Both the position numbers and the translations under genes were made by a program. Positions 43,743 to 52,756 of a stretch of DNA of 60,246 nt are shown here, piece after piece. The notes below the pieces were generated by a model, which was not told the origin of the DNA, did not search any database, and saw only the letters and a list, made by a program, of their open reading frames with translations. Source of the DNA: JAGHAJ01 sp964559865 [NCBI: uncultured Synergistota bacterium] (GTDB lineage Bacteria > Synergistota > JAGHAJ01); NCBI GenBank assembly GCA_964559865.1, contig CAZLJD010000003.1, forward strand, positions 1 to 60,246, written 5' to 3'. How positions within the stretch are numbered: position 1 is the first letter of the stretch; the number at the start of each line of letters is the position of its first letter.

Positions 43743-45080
43743 TCACAATAGCGGCAAGTATCTGTCAATTTCGTACTGTGTAACATGTACCCTATATTTG
43801 TCCCACTCTATAAGCTTATTGTCTATAAACTGCTTAAATGTGTGCTCGCCCAAAGCCTCCTTTACCACCTTACTCTCCTTAGCAACATATATAGCTTCTA
43901 TAAGACTACCCGGAAGACAGTCTATCCCATAAGAACGCCTTTCTTCCTCTGACATTTCGTAAACATTCTTCTCCACAGGTTCGGGAGGCTCTATACCATT
44001 CTTTATTCCATCAAGGCCAGCAGCCAACATGACTGCAAACGCAAGGTAAGGGTTAGCCGCCGGGTCAGGACTCCTATACTCTATCCTCGTAGCAAGCTCC
44101 TTTCCAGGTTTGTACATGGGCACCCTTATCAGGTCAGATCTATTTCTCCTTGCCCAAGAGATATACACAGGTGCCTCGTATCCCGGTACAAGCCTTTTGT
44201 AAGAGTTTACCCACTGACAGGTAACTGCTGTTATCTCCTTGGCATGTGCAAGCATACCACCTATGAAGTGTATAGCATCGTCTGACAGCATTCCGTACCT
44301 GCCATTTGGGTCGTAAAAAGCATTGCTACTACCCCTAAACAAAGACATGTGAACATGCATACCCGAACCATTTTCCCCAAATATGGGCTTGGGCATAAAT
44401 GTTGCATAAAAACCGTTAACCCTTGCAATCTCTTTGACCGTGAGCCTCAATGTCATGACAATATCCGCCATCTTCAAGGCATCTGCATATCTTATATCTA
44501 TCTCGTGTTGCGAGGGGGCAACCTCGTGATGCGTATACTCTACTTCTATACCCATGGATTCAAGTGCCAATACTGTCTGCCTCCTAAGGTCTATCGCCTC
44601 GTCCCTGGGTATTAGGTCAAAATACCCACCTCTGTCAAGCACCTCCGGGTTCTTGCTATCTTTAAAGTAAAAATACTCCATCTCAGGGCCAACCATAAAA
44701 CTCGTGAAGCCAAGCTCCTTCGCCTTTTCAAGGTTTCTCTTCAATATGTACCGTGGGTCTCCTTCGAACGGTGTGCCATCCGGTAAGTATATATCGCAGA
44801 ACATTCTCGCAACACCATTCTTGCCTGCCCTCCAGGGTAGTATCGCAAATGTAAATGGGTCAGGTACAGCCACCATGTCACTCTCATCTATTCTGGTGAA
44901 CCCAAGAACAGATGAACCATCAAATCCCATACCTTCAGAAAACGCATCTTCAAGCATCTCCTTCGGTATGGTAAAGCTCTTCAGGAATCCAAGAATGTCA
45001 GAAAACCATATCTCTACAAACTTTACCTCCCTCTCTTCAACACTCCTCAGCACCCTCTCGATCTGAGCATCTCTGTGCAC
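43743..45080 (-). CDS. glnA: glutamine synthetase type I (alpha subtype)
   Basis: A 445-residue GlnA making glutamine from glutamate and ammonia. Seen: FDGSSVLGFTRIDESDM, VGPEMEYFYF (metal Glu), HHEVAPSQHEIDIRYADAL, GSGMHVHMSL and EYRSPDPAANPYLAFAVML. At the position of the adenylylation Tyr of the beta subtype, the protein reads NVYEMSEEER, as in Bacillus. Control by adenylylation is therefore not expected; feedback inhibition and leader-RNA control are more likely. The GTG start follows AGGAGGGG. The gene sits behind a consensus promoter and a strong hairpin. Confidence 0.96.
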   Translation of the reverse strand: MHRDAQIERVLRSVEEREVKFVEIWFSDILGFLKSFTIPKEMLEDAFSEGMGFDGSSVLGFTRIDESDMVAVPDPFTFAILPWRAGKNGVARMFCDIYLPDGTPFEGDPRYILKRNLEKAKELGFTSFMVGPEMEYFYFKDSKNPEVLDRGGYFDLIPRDEAIDLRRQTVLALESMGIEVEYTHHEVAPSQHEIDIRYADALKMADIVMTLRLTVKEIARVNGFYATFMPKPIFGENGSGMHVHMSLFRGSSNAFYDPNGRYGMLSDDAIHFIGGMLAHAKEITAVTCQWVNSYKRLVPGYEAPVYISWARRNRSDLIRVPMYKPGKELATRIEYRSPDPAANPYLAFAVMLAAGLDGIKNGIEPPEPVEKNVYEMSEEERRSYGIDCLPGSLIEAIYVAKESKVVKEALGEHTFKQFIDNKLIEWDKYRVHVTQYEIDRYLPLL

Positions 45081-45104
45081 TACAAACCCCTCCTAAATAA
45101 AATT

Positions 45105-45132
45105 AGGGCAAAGGTTTAGGCACCTTTGCCCT
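45105..45132 (-). terminator. hairpin with U tract at the start of the glnA transcript
   Basis: On the minus strand AGGGCAAAGG (45132-45123) pairs perfectly with CCTTTGCCCT (45114-45105) around TGCCTAAA. One more U-A pair would leave a hexaloop GCCUAA. AATTTTATTT follows, then the glnA ribosome site. The stem starts exactly where the glnA +1 is expected. It can be the terminator of the mbh operon, whose last gene ends 50 bases upstream, and/or an attenuator in the glnA leader for the ANTAR regulator. Confidence 0.7.
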
Positions 45133-45138
45133 ACAAAG

Positions 45139-45167
45139 ATTATATCTCAAGTTTACACATGTGTCAA
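45139..45167 (-). promoter_or_regulatory. consensus promoter of glnA
   Basis: On the minus strand a perfect TTGACA and a perfect TATAAT lie 17 bases apart. The expected +1 is 45132. It lies between the end of mbhN and the hairpin. Confidence 0.85.
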
Positions 45168-45182
45168 CCATCTACATAAAGA

Positions 45183-45578
45183 TCACTCCACTATAAGCTC
45201 AGGCGAGTTCCTGTCCTCCGTAGCCATTAGAAAGTCCTCACCCATCTTTATACACTTTACAGGACATATGTCCACACACATCGCACAGAAAGTACACCTC
45301 GTCATGTAAAACCTTACCTTTTTACTATCCGGTATAAACTCTATTGCATCAGCAGGACAAACACTTATACACATCTTGCACCCTATACACTTATCTCTAT
45401 TGTACTCAATCTTACCTCTAAACTCCGGAGGCACTGGTACCGGTGGATTTATAGATGCCTCTCCCTTGGAGACCTTCCGCAAATAATCCGTAACCGAATC
45501 TGGTTTATACTTTGCAGGAAACAGATTCGTAAAAGGTTTACTAAATAGTTGCTTCATTATCTGACCCCACACTCTCAT
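45183..45578 (-). CDS. mbhN: membrane-bound hydrogenase subunit MbhN (2x[4Fe-4S] ferredoxin-like)
   Basis: A 131-residue NuoI-like subunit with two [4Fe-4S] sites: CIGCKMCISVCPADAIEF near residue 57 and CTFCAMCVDICPVKCIKMG near 88. It is peripheral and passes electrons from ferredoxin to the MbhJ cluster and the [NiFe] site. I prefer the ATG at 45578, seven bases after GAGGTG. It is the last gene of the mbh operon. Confidence 0.92.
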   Translation of the reverse strand: MRVWGQIMKQLFSKPFTNLFPAKYKPDSVTDYLRKVSKGEASINPPVPVPPEFRGKIEYNRDKCIGCKMCISVCPADAIEFIPDSKKVRFYMTRCTFCAMCVDICPVKCIKMGEDFLMATEDRNSPELIVE

Positions 45579-45589
45579 ACACAATCACC

Positions 45590-46588
45590 TCACAGCGCCA
45601 TATCCACGGCGAGAAGTCCAAGACCTACGAGGCTGAGAAAGAATACAGGCATCCAGTAAGCAGTTGTAACCTGATTTATCTTAAACCTCGCAGCTGCCAC
45701 TCTGATAGATGTAACATCAAATATCATAATGCCAAGTACCTTCACCCAGAAGAATAGGAAATCCACCACATACGCCAATCCACCAGATATACCGAGAACG
45801 CCAGATATCCCGTAGGGGAAAAACAGAACAACAACGAGAGAAGCCATCACAACAACCTTAACTGCATCTGCAATGTAAAAGAGTGCCAGATTCCTACCAG
45901 AGTATTCGGCCAGCAAACCACCAGCTATTTCGGTTTCAGCTTCTGGGAGGTCCATCGGCAGTTTAGATAGTTCCGCAGGCGTAACCATAAGCAATACAAC
46001 AAGAAGTATAAGTAATCCCAATCCTCCCAGGAAGCCCGTATAACTCCACAAAGGGTATCGGACAAAGGTCAAAAGAGAAAAAGCTGGCAAACTCGTCAGC
46101 TTTGATATCCTCCACGCAAGAGAAATAACTACCATCACAAGAGGAAGTTCATAGCTTATCATCGTTACCATCTCACGCTGAGCACCAACTGCTGCATAAG
46201 GAGAACCAGAAGAAGACCCTCCTATTACCATTGATATACCAGCAATCGTAAGCAGATACACAATTACTATCACATCTCCACTGCCAAACAACACCGGCGG
46301 CAACCCACCCATAGGTATGTACATCATAACCGTAATCGTAGATATCAACGCAAGAAACGGCACACTATTAAACAGCCACACCACTGCATTATCCGGAACG
46401 ATGTTTTCCTTCTGGAGTAACTTACCAACATCCCAGAAGGGCTGCAGTATAGGAGGGCCAACCCTCCCCTGCATGTGAGCCGCCAATTTTCTGTCTATAC
46501 CCTTGTAAAGCAAACCCACAAACACAGAGAGAAATGCCACACCGACTACACCCAACACTTTAATTATGATGAGTAATGCCATATTCAT
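45590..46588 (-). CDS. mbhM: membrane-bound hydrogenase subunit MbhM (NuoH-like)
   Basis: A 332-residue membrane protein with about eight helices, homologous to NuoH. The signature is AHMQGRVGPPILQPFWDVGKL near residue 40 and LPEAETEIAGGLLAEYSGR near 215, whose Glu cluster in complex I is at the quinone-site/ion-channel entry. It anchors the hydrogenase arm to the ion-translocating arm. The stop is five bases before the mbhN reading frame, and the start overlaps mbhL as ATGA. Confidence 0.93.
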   Translation of the reverse strand: MNMALLIIIKVLGVVGVAFLSVFVGLLYKGIDRKLAAHMQGRVGPPILQPFWDVGKLLQKENIVPDNAVVWLFNSVPFLALISTITVMMYIPMGGLPPVLFGSGDVIVIVYLLTIAGISMVIGGSSSGSPYAAVGAQREMVTMISYELPLVMVVISLAWRISKLTSLPAFSLLTFVRYPLWSYTGFLGGLGLLILLVVLLMVTPAELSKLPMDLPEAETEIAGGLLAEYSGRNLALFYIADAVKVVVMASLVVVLFFPYGISGVLGISGGLAYVVDFLFFWVKVLGIMIFDVTSIRVAAARFKINQVTTAYWMPVFFLSLVGLGLLAVDMAL

Positions 46589-47832
46589 TTCCTCTGCAAC
46601 CTCCTCGTTTTTTCTACACTCAACCGATGCAAGTCATCATACACAAGGACATTCTCGCTCTTGGTTCGCCTGTTAACGACCGTAACCCTATCCATACAAC
46701 CTATGCACGGGTCTATAGATGCAACCACTATCGGTATATCTGCTATCTGCGTGTCTCTGAACATCGGAGGCCAAGTCATTAGATTACCGTAGGTAGATGC
46801 TCTAACCTTCCAGCTATCCAAATTATCCTTACCAGCCTTTAACCTGACAAAGTGCACAACCTCTCCTCTGGGCGCCTCATGTCTCCCAAAACCATCTCCC
46901 TCAGCCTTCTTCAACATCACCATAAGCTTGGGGAGTTTGGGTTCACTGGTTATCTCTCCCTCTGGCATCTTTTCCAGTGCCTCCTCTATAATGTCAACCG
47001 ACTGATCTAACTCCAAAAGCCTCACAACAAATTTATCGTACAGGTCACCTGTAATCTCGCCCGTATAGGCATCTGGTAACACGGGTTCTACATTTAGATA
47101 CTTGTAACCCGCATACGGCTCATCATGTCTCACATCTATTGCAAGGCCAGAAGCCCTCGCTGTGGGACCAACCGCACACAGCTTGAGCGCCTCATCATAG
47201 GTAAGGATACCATACCCCCTTGTCCTCAGCTTTATAGTTGGGTCTTCAAGGAAGAGCTCTTTCAACCTATCGCTATTCCTTCTATAGTAATTTATCATGT
47301 CAAACAGTGATTCCTCTCTTTCAGGGGTAATGTCCCTCCTCACTCCACCAAAGACCATCATACCATAGTTCACCCTGTTGCCCGTAACTATCTCCAGAAC
47401 ATCCATAACTTTCTCCCTCAACTGCCAGCTATAGTGCAAAAGTGTATCAAATCCCAACTCATGCGCAGCCACACCCGCCCACAACAGATGAGAGTGAATC
47501 CTCTCAAGCTCACCCACTATAGATCTAATATACAGTGCTCTCTCCGGAACAGGAATACCAGCAGCTTCTTCAACTGCTTGAACAAAAGATATAGCGTGAA
47601 CAAACGAACATATACCACAAATCCTCTCTGCAAGGTGTATAACCTGAACAGGGTTTCTCTCCATGCCCATAAATTCTATACCTCTGTGGTTCCAGCCAGG
47701 TTTAACCTTTACATCTACAATCCTTTCCCCCTCTACCTCAAATGTAAGACTTATAGGCTCTTTTAACGCTGGATGAATCGGACCTATAGGCACATTATAA
47801 GAAACGCTTATATGCTCTGCCACCTCTATCAC
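46585..47832 (-). CDS. mbhL: membrane-bound [NiFe]-hydrogenase large subunit MbhL
   Basis: A 415-residue NuoD-like catalytic subunit. Both nickel-binding Cys pairs are intact: ERICGICSFVHA near residue 67 and SIDPCIGCMDR near 380. This makes it a real hydrogenase subunit rather than an Mbx/MBS sulfane-reductase type, in which the site is altered. About 30 residues follow the second motif. The GTG at 47832 overlaps the mbhK stop (GTGA); a GTG at 47823 has a better-spaced ribosome site. Reaction: 2 H+ plus reduced ferredoxin to H2, coupled to ion pumping. Confidence 0.94.
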   Translation of the reverse strand: MIEVAEHISVSYNVPIGPIHPALKEPISLTFEVEGERIVDVKVKPGWNHRGIEFMGMERNPVQVIHLAERICGICSFVHAISFVQAVEEAAGIPVPERALYIRSIVGELERIHSHLLWAGVAAHELGFDTLLHYSWQLREKVMDVLEIVTGNRVNYGMMVFGGVRRDITPEREESLFDMINYYRRNSDRLKELFLEDPTIKLRTRGYGILTYDEALKLCAVGPTARASGLAIDVRHDEPYAGYKYLNVEPVLPDAYTGEITGDLYDKFVVRLLELDQSVDIIEEALEKMPEGEITSEPKLPKLMVMLKKAEGDGFGRHEAPRGEVVHFVRLKAGKDNLDSWKVRASTYGNLMTWPPMFRDTQIADIPIVVASIDPCIGCMDRVTVVNRRTKSENVLVYDDLHRLSVEKTRRLQRK

Positions 47833-48344
47833 CTCACATATTTAACCATATCGTCCTTCGGACCAGTTTCATCTCTACGCCACGGATAGACTCCCTCTGG
47901 GAAATCCCAGGGTAGAAACAGCCTTTCTTTGGGGATACCTTCAACATCTACACCTATCATCTCTTGCTTCTCTAACTCGGTAGAAAGGGCACCCGGTATA
48001 AGGTCCGTAATAGTAGGTATCTTTGGATCATTCTTGGGAAGCCTAACCTTTATGTTCACATAAACTTCTTTAAACTTTTTACCCTGAAACAACGACATAT
48101 GATATATGAGCTCTATCTCATCACCCATGTCCTCAGCAGACGCAACTGCTAAGTGAGGAAAATCAAACTCCATCAGGAATTTAACCAAGTCTCTAAAGTC
48201 CTCTCTATCCACCCTCACCCAGACTCTTCTTATCGGAGGTGGTGCGTCCGTCATTGCACGCTCCTTAACCTCTGCCTCTTTGAGTTTATCTCCAAACCTT
48301 TGCTGTATCCTCTCAAGGAGCTCATCAGCAGACAATACATCCAT
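47829..48344 (-). CDS. mbhK: membrane-bound hydrogenase subunit MbhK (NuoC-like)
   Basis: A 171-residue NuoC-like protein. The 30-kDa-subunit fold is visible in WVRVDREDFRDLVKFLM, DMGDEIELIYHMSL and the conserved ending PWRRDETGPKDDM. It bridges the small and large hydrogenase subunits and carries no cofactor. The stop overlaps mbhL, and the ATG follows mbhJ by two bases with GAGGGG upstream. Confidence 0.92.
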   Translation of the reverse strand: MDVLSADELLERIQQRFGDKLKEAEVKERAMTDAPPPIRRVWVRVDREDFRDLVKFLMEFDFPHLAVASAEDMGDEIELIYHMSLFQGKKFKEVYVNIKVRLPKNDPKIPTITDLIPGALSTELEKQEMIGVDVEGIPKERLFLPWDFPEGVYPWRRDETGPKDDMVKYVR

Positions 48345-48346
48345 AA

Positions 48347-48832
48347 CTACCCCTCCTCACCAACAACAGCCTTCTCACCCTCTACAACCTCAGGCTCTCC
48401 TGCATCCTCACCAGCTCTCAACCTCTCCAATTTCTGCCATGCCTTAACAACACCAAATATTATAGCCTCAGGACGTGCAGGACAACCTGGGACATACACA
48501 TCCACAGGTATTACATTATCCATAGGTCCCACCATATTGTAAGAGTGATAAAAAACTCCACCTGTAGCAGCACAATTTCCAACAGCAACAACAACCTTAG
48601 GCTCAGGTACCTGCTCATAAACCCTCTTTACATAGTCAACCATGTTCCTGTTAACTCCCCCACTGACGAGAAGAACATCCGCATGTCTGGGGGTACCAAC
48701 AAGCTTTATACCAAACCTCTCTACATCGTATCTCGGTGTGAGTGCAGAAACTATCTCTATATCACACCCATTACATGATGCCCCGTTTATGTGAAACACC
48801 CATAAGGATCTATCAAAACTCTTTTTCAACAT
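48347..48832 (-). CDS. mbhJ: membrane-bound hydrogenase small subunit MbhJ (NuoB-like)
   Basis: A 161-residue NuoB-like small subunit. The proximal [4Fe-4S] ligands are visible in NGASCNGCDIEIVSAL (CxxC), GNCAATGG and VPGCPARPEAI. It sits between the ferredoxin-like MbhN and the [NiFe] site of MbhL. The ATG at 48832 has AGGGGG eight bases upstream; the GTG at 48835 is an alternative. About 35 residues after the last Cys are Glu/Gly-rich and variable. Confidence 0.93.
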   Translation of the reverse strand: MLKKSFDRSLWVFHINGASCNGCDIEIVSALTPRYDVERFGIKLVGTPRHADVLLVSGGVNRNMVDYVKRVYEQVPEPKVVVAVGNCAATGGVFYHSYNMVGPMDNVIPVDVYVPGCPARPEAIIFGVVKAWQKLERLRAGEDAGEPEVVEGEKAVVGEEG

Positions 48833-48844
48833 CACCTATACCCC

Positions 48845-49180
48845 CTACGCAATTATAAAAGCAACAAATGTCAGTACCATAACAGCCATAAACCACACCA
48901 CATAATCATTTATAATCCCAGTATGGCAAACACCTAAAAATCTATAGTAACCACTCATAGCCTTTGTAAATCCCCAGTATATGTTACTTGCCTTAACTTG
49001 CATTGCCTCCTTGCTCGCCTCATCCCACCCAGACAGAAATGGCTTCATCTTATCAGGTGAGTACTTTGCCTTTACCTCTTTACCAAAGAAATTATACACA
49101 AACACAGCTACTATGATAAAACTCACCAGCCACCATATAGGGTTCCAAAACCCGCTACCGGTAGTTATATATGTCCACAT
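48845..49180 (-). CDS. mbhI: membrane-bound hydrogenase subunit MbhI
   Basis: A 111-residue protein with two membrane helices, at 13-30 (NPIWWLVSFIIVAVFVYNFF) and about 92-110. Between them is a hydrophilic stretch with the family's FTKAMSGYYRFLGVCHTG. In Pyrococcus MBH, MbhI links the antiporter arm to the hydrogenase arm and its position in the operon is the same (between mbhH and mbhJ). The ATG overlaps the mbhH stop by one base (TAATG). Confidence 0.87.
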   Translation of the reverse strand: MWTYITTGSGFWNPIWWLVSFIIVAVFVYNFFGKEVKAKYSPDKMKPFLSGWDEASKEAMQVKASNIYWGFTKAMSGYYRFLGVCHTGIINDYVVWFMAVMVLTFVAFIIA

Positions 49181-50748
49181 TACATACCACCCCCAATAAC
49201 ACTGCTAATGTAAGCTGTATGGTTCACCAAAGATGCAGCTGCAGGTCCTGCAAGGTACTTAACCACCATTCCAGGGAACAACCCAAACAAAACGCATATC
49301 ACAGCCATAACACCCATACCTATAACCATCGACCTCGGCACTTCCCGAACGTTTTTTACCTTCGAAATCTCAGGACCAAGGAATGCACTATGAAACACCT
49401 TCACAAAAGATGCCAGTGTGAGTACACTCACCACCATAGCCACAACTGACAGCAAAGGATTAAACTTGTAAACCGACTCGTATATTATAAGTTTAGAAGC
49501 AAACCCATTGAAGGGTGGTAGACCTGCAATTGCTGCAGCACCGATTATGAAGTATATTGTGGTGTACTTCATCTTTCTTGCAAGTCCTCCCATTTCATTT
49601 AAGTTGAATGTTCTCAACCTGTAGAATATCGCACCCGCTGTGAGAAAGAGCAAGCCCTTGTACATAGCATGGTTCATTATGTGGAATATGCCACCGGTCA
49701 TAGCAGCTAAGCCGTAAGACTTAAGGGCAACAGGATTGTCCAGCACAGCCAACCCCACTCCTACACCAAGTAGCATATAACCTGTCTGAGATATAGCGTG
49801 ATATGCCATTAATCTCTTTATGTCTTTTTGCACCATTGCCATTGTAACACCTATAAACATGGAGAGTAAACCAAATATAATAAGCATCCATCCACCAAAG
49901 TGGTTATTCATAGTTACCCCAAACATGGAAAACATCACTCTGAACAAACCATAAAGGCTTGCCTGGCTGACACTAACAAGCGTAGCCGTCACAGCAGCAG
50001 GAGCCCTACCATAAGCATCAGATACCCACATATGCATCGGCACTGCCCCTGCCTTCATCGCAAGCGAGACCACCAAAAGGACAAATGCAACCCTTTCAAC
50101 AATACCTAACTTCATATGTTTTGCTATATATGCCATATTCAAAGCATCATACCTGCCATACAGAAATCCTATGGCTACCAATACGAATATTGCACCTATT
50201 GTACTCACTATCATGTACTTAAAAGAGGCTTCAACTGATGCCGGATCCTCTCTCCTATACGCTATTAACCCAAAGGAAGCAATCGAAGCTATCTCCAAAA
50301 ATACAAAGAAGTTAAAGGCATCTCCCGTTAACTCCATACCAAGCATACCAACTGACATCAGAAGAAACAAGGAATAATACTTACCAAGGCCACCTTCCTT
50401 TTCCCTTATAAACGCCCAAGAGTATATAACGCCAACAGTAGCTGCTATGCTGCCCGAGAGCGCCATAAATGCACTCATATGGTCTATCTCAAACATAATC
50501 CTAACCGGAAACTTAAAGCCAGATGGCAACGGCAAGAACGCAGATTTTGCACCAAATACATAGACAACAGGCCCACTTACCCATATCTTGTGCAGTACAA
50601 TTAACACCATCCAAATAGAAAATACAAGAGAAGCAACCGCAGCAGCGTTTCTCACACGGTAATCTATCCTCTCAAGCAGTGGGATAGCAAAAGAAACCAG
50701 AAGCGGAGCAGCTATTATAAGTATGGGTGCATGTTCTGTCCAACTCAT
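49180..50748 (-). CDS. mbhH: membrane-bound hydrogenase ion-pump subunit MbhH (MrpD/NuoN-like)
   Basis: A 522-residue antiporter-like protein with about 14 helices. Seen: the conserved Glu helix MLGMELTGDAFNFFVFLEIAS near residue 135, the broken-helix Lys region VSLAMKAGAVPMHMWVSDAYGRAPA near 225, QKDIKRLMAYHAISQTGYML near 300 and FNGFASKLIIY near 415. It carries the main ion channel of the Mrp module. It overlaps mbhG and mbhI. Confidence 0.94.
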   Translation of the reverse strand: MSWTEHAPILIIAAPLLVSFAIPLLERIDYRVRNAAAVASLVFSIWMVLIVLHKIWVSGPVVYVFGAKSAFLPLPSGFKFPVRIMFEIDHMSAFMALSGSIAATVGVIYSWAFIREKEGGLGKYYSLFLLMSVGMLGMELTGDAFNFFVFLEIASIASFGLIAYRREDPASVEASFKYMIVSTIGAIFVLVAIGFLYGRYDALNMAYIAKHMKLGIVERVAFVLLVVSLAMKAGAVPMHMWVSDAYGRAPAAVTATLVSVSQASLYGLFRVMFSMFGVTMNNHFGGWMLIIFGLLSMFIGVTMAMVQKDIKRLMAYHAISQTGYMLLGVGVGLAVLDNPVALKSYGLAAMTGGIFHIMNHAMYKGLLFLTAGAIFYRLRTFNLNEMGGLARKMKYTTIYFIIGAAAIAGLPPFNGFASKLIIYESVYKFNPLLSVVAMVVSVLTLASFVKVFHSAFLGPEISKVKNVREVPRSMVIGMGVMAVICVLFGLFPGMVVKYLAGPAAASLVNHTAYISSVIGGGM

Positions 50749-51092
50749 CCTTTTAGCCTCCTTATCTCTCGTGTATCAAGGGTACCATAGTGTCTGTAAA
50801 GCATCACGATCAAGGAAAGCATCAGTGCAGTTGTAGCCAGACCTATAACTATTGCCGTTAGAGTCAATGCCTGCGGTGTAGGTAACACCATGGTCTTCCC
50901 CTGTGGAGCCATAGTGAAAATAGGTGCAACTCCACCGTTTCTGTATCCCAACACAATGAGCAACAGGTTAGCGCCACTCTCCAATATGTCTATCCCTATA
51001 GCTATCTTGATAAGATTATGCTGAAACATGACAGCATATATGCCCAAAGCTATAAGAAACACTATAGTAATGTAGTGAAGATCGTAGAACAT
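50745..51092 (-). CDS. mbhG: membrane-bound hydrogenase subunit MbhG (MrpC/NuoK-like)
   Basis: A 115-residue, three-helix MrpC/NuoK-like protein. Seen: LIKIAIGIDILESGANLLLI, with the conserved membrane Glu, and PQALTLTAIVIGLATTALML. The insertion RNGGVAPIFTMAPQGKTMV lies between helices 2 and 3, as in Mrp. It overlaps mbhF by one base and mbhH by four. Confidence 0.93.
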   Translation of the reverse strand: MFYDLHYITIVFLIALGIYAVMFQHNLIKIAIGIDILESGANLLLIVLGYRNGGVAPIFTMAPQGKTMVLPTPQALTLTAIVIGLATTALMLSLIVMLYRHYGTLDTREIRRLKG

Positions 51093-51604
51093 CAGGCATC
51101 TTCCTCCTTCTTCTCGTTATCCGCCAGACATGTACCTTCTCTCACTTTTTTTGTCCCATAAAACATGGCAAAAAGTATAAGGCTTATTCCTGCAAGAACT
51201 TCCATCCCTACGCCCATATTCATAAGAGGTATAACACCTGCGCTATTAAAGATCCCAGGATTTATACCTACCGGCAGAGTATCCCCAAACAAGCCACCCT
51301 TATTAGCCAAAAAGTTGAAAAAGAAAGTTACTCCCAGAAATGCCCCCCCAAACGCAAGCAAAATAAAGGTAAGCAATCCGGCACTCTCGAAGACTGGCAA
51401 TCTCTCCTTTCTCACACACTTCTCTGCACTCCAACCTCCATACGCCACAATCAGTAAGGCAACACCCGTTGCCATCACAGCTCCACCCTGAAAACCTCCA
51501 CCAGGCGTAAGGTGTCCGTGAACTATCACATATATCCCAAAAACAAAGACAAACCATCCTATCGATGCCGCCACAGTCCTAACTATTTTAGACATGGGCT
51601 TCAT
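51092..51604 (-). CDS. mbhF: membrane-bound hydrogenase subunit MbhF (MrpB-like)
   Basis: A 170-residue MnhB/MrpB-domain protein with four helices. The family motif is [19 protein letters not shown] near residue 30, followed by the helix pair ending [14 protein letters not shown] Cys/charged tail is at the C-terminus. The ATG overlaps the mbhE stop (ATGA). Confidence 0.92.
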   Translation of the reverse strand: MKPMSKIVRTVAASIGWFVFVFGIYVIVHGHLTPGGGFQGGAVMATGVALLIVAYGGWSAEKCVRKERLPVFESAGLLTFILLAFGGAFLGVTFFFNFLANKGGLFGDTLPVGINPGIFNSAGVIPLMNMGVGMEVLAGISLILFAMFYGTKKVREGTCLADNEKKEEDA

Positions 51605-51870
51605 TTCTTACCAGCCTCCCTGAAGATCATCACAACGCCCAAAACTGCCGTAAATAAAACACTTGCCTCTCCAAGGGTATCAAACCCCCTATAATCGAAA
51701 ACTATAGAGGTCACAACATTATTTGTAGCTGTCTCTTCCTGTGCATGTTTTATGAAGTAATCATCCATGCTACTCTTTAAAGGCACACCGTACTGGTGCA
51801 TAAAGCCCAAGCCCATAAGCAAAAAGGAAAACAACAACAACACTATTGCAATTTTAACACCTATCTTCAT
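51601..51870 (-). CDS. mbhE: membrane-bound hydrogenase subunit MbhE
   Basis: An 89-residue protein with two helices. It matches MbhE by length, operon place and the motif [23 protein letters not shown], which is also at the C-terminal end of large MrpA proteins. Here, as in Thermococcales, the MrpA tail is split into MbhD and MbhE. Confidence 0.9.
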   Translation of the reverse strand: MKIGVKIAIVLLLFSFLLMGLGFMHQYGVPLKSSMDDYFIKHAQEETATNNVVTSIVFDYRGFDTLGEASVLFTAVLGVVMIFREAGKK

Positions 51871-52112
51871 CTTCCTCGCTCCTTTCTTATGCTGCTCATC
51901 GTCATGATGTATATTGCAGTAACCAGAGCCGCTCCTATACCTGCCTCAGCAATCGCCACATCGGGTGCCTGAAGTATATAAAACTCCAGGGCCAACACCA
52001 AGCTCATAGCAGAAAGTGCAATGATAGATGCCAACAAACTATGGAAGTACACAGCAAGGAAGGAAGATGCGATTATCAACAACAGCAAAATTATTTCTCC
52101 CAAGCTGACCAC
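51867..52112 (-). CDS. mbhD: membrane-bound hydrogenase subunit MbhD (DUF4040)
   Basis: An 81-residue protein with three helices, of the DUF4040/MbhD type. The motif is [22 protein letters not shown]. It corresponds to a segment of MrpA and NuoJ. It starts at GTG, overlapping the mbhC stop by one base (TAGTG), and its stop overlaps mbhE. Confidence 0.92.
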   Translation of the reverse strand: MVSLGEIILLLLIIASSFLAVYFHSLLASIIALSAMSLVLALEFYILQAPDVAIAEAGIGAALVTAIYIMTMSSIRKERGR

Positions 52113-52486
52113 TATTTAGTGCCCCCTCTCTTTTTGGCTAAGTTGTCATTAAACAGTTCATCCACGACAGCGCGTACCGGCATTACTTCACTCCTATGAG
52201 CAGCCCTCGCAATAGCGTGAGCGCTAACAGGGTTCGTAATTAAAAGAAAGGCAATAGCCACTATAGCATGAACTGCCAGTATCACATACTTGGGATTACC
52301 GTCGTAGTACCAACGTGTAAAACCATACACGATAACAGCCAGCGTAGTGAAAATGGAACCAAATGTAGTAGCCTTTGTTGCACCATGCAATCTGGTATAC
52401 ACATCTGGAAACCTCAGAAGTGCTATAGAACCCAATGCATTAAAAGCAATCCCTATTATAGCTGCTACCCACACAATTGCCCCCAT
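52112..52486 (-). CDS. mbhC: membrane-bound hydrogenase subunit MbhC (MrpG-like)
   Basis: A 124-residue MnhG/MrpG protein. Seen: LGSIALLRFPDVYTRLHGATKATTFG (signature) and LITNPVSAHAIARAAHRSEV. Three helices, then a hydrophilic tail. It is part of the cation/proton antiporter module. Confidence 0.93.
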   Translation of the reverse strand: MGAIVWVAAIIGIAFNALGSIALLRFPDVYTRLHGATKATTFGSIFTTLAVIVYGFTRWYYDGNPKYVILAVHAIVAIAFLLITNPVSAHAIARAAHRSEVMPVRAVVDELFNDNLAKKRGGTK

Positions 52487-52489
52487 GAA

Positions 52490-52756
52490 TCACACCTCTC
52501 TCTCCAAGTACTTAGCGATGAACAGAACCTCAATAAAGGAAAGAGCTGCGTACACAATAGCAACATCGACATAGATAACATCATCATAAGCAGCTCCGAG
52601 AACCACCATTGCTGCCACTACTATGGTATTTATAGTATCCAGTGCAACCACCCTGTCCGGCGCAGACGGTCCCCATAAAAGTCTCCAACCAGAAACAACT
52701 GCAAAGATAACAAGAGAAAAACCAACCACCATAAAAAAGTGTTCCCATCCACTCAT
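52490..52756 (-). CDS. mbhB: membrane-bound hydrogenase subunit MbhB (MrpF-like)
   Basis: An 88-residue MnhF/MrpF protein of three helices, with the signature GPSAPDRVVALDTIN. The ATG at 52756 follows AAGGAGG by eight bases; a GTG at 52777 would add seven residues. It overlaps the mbhA stop by four bases. Confidence 0.92.
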   Translation of the reverse strand: MSGWEHFFMVVGFSLVIFAVVSGWRLLWGPSAPDRVVALDTINTIVVAAMVVLGAAYDDVIYVDVAIVYAALSFIEVLFIAKYLEREV

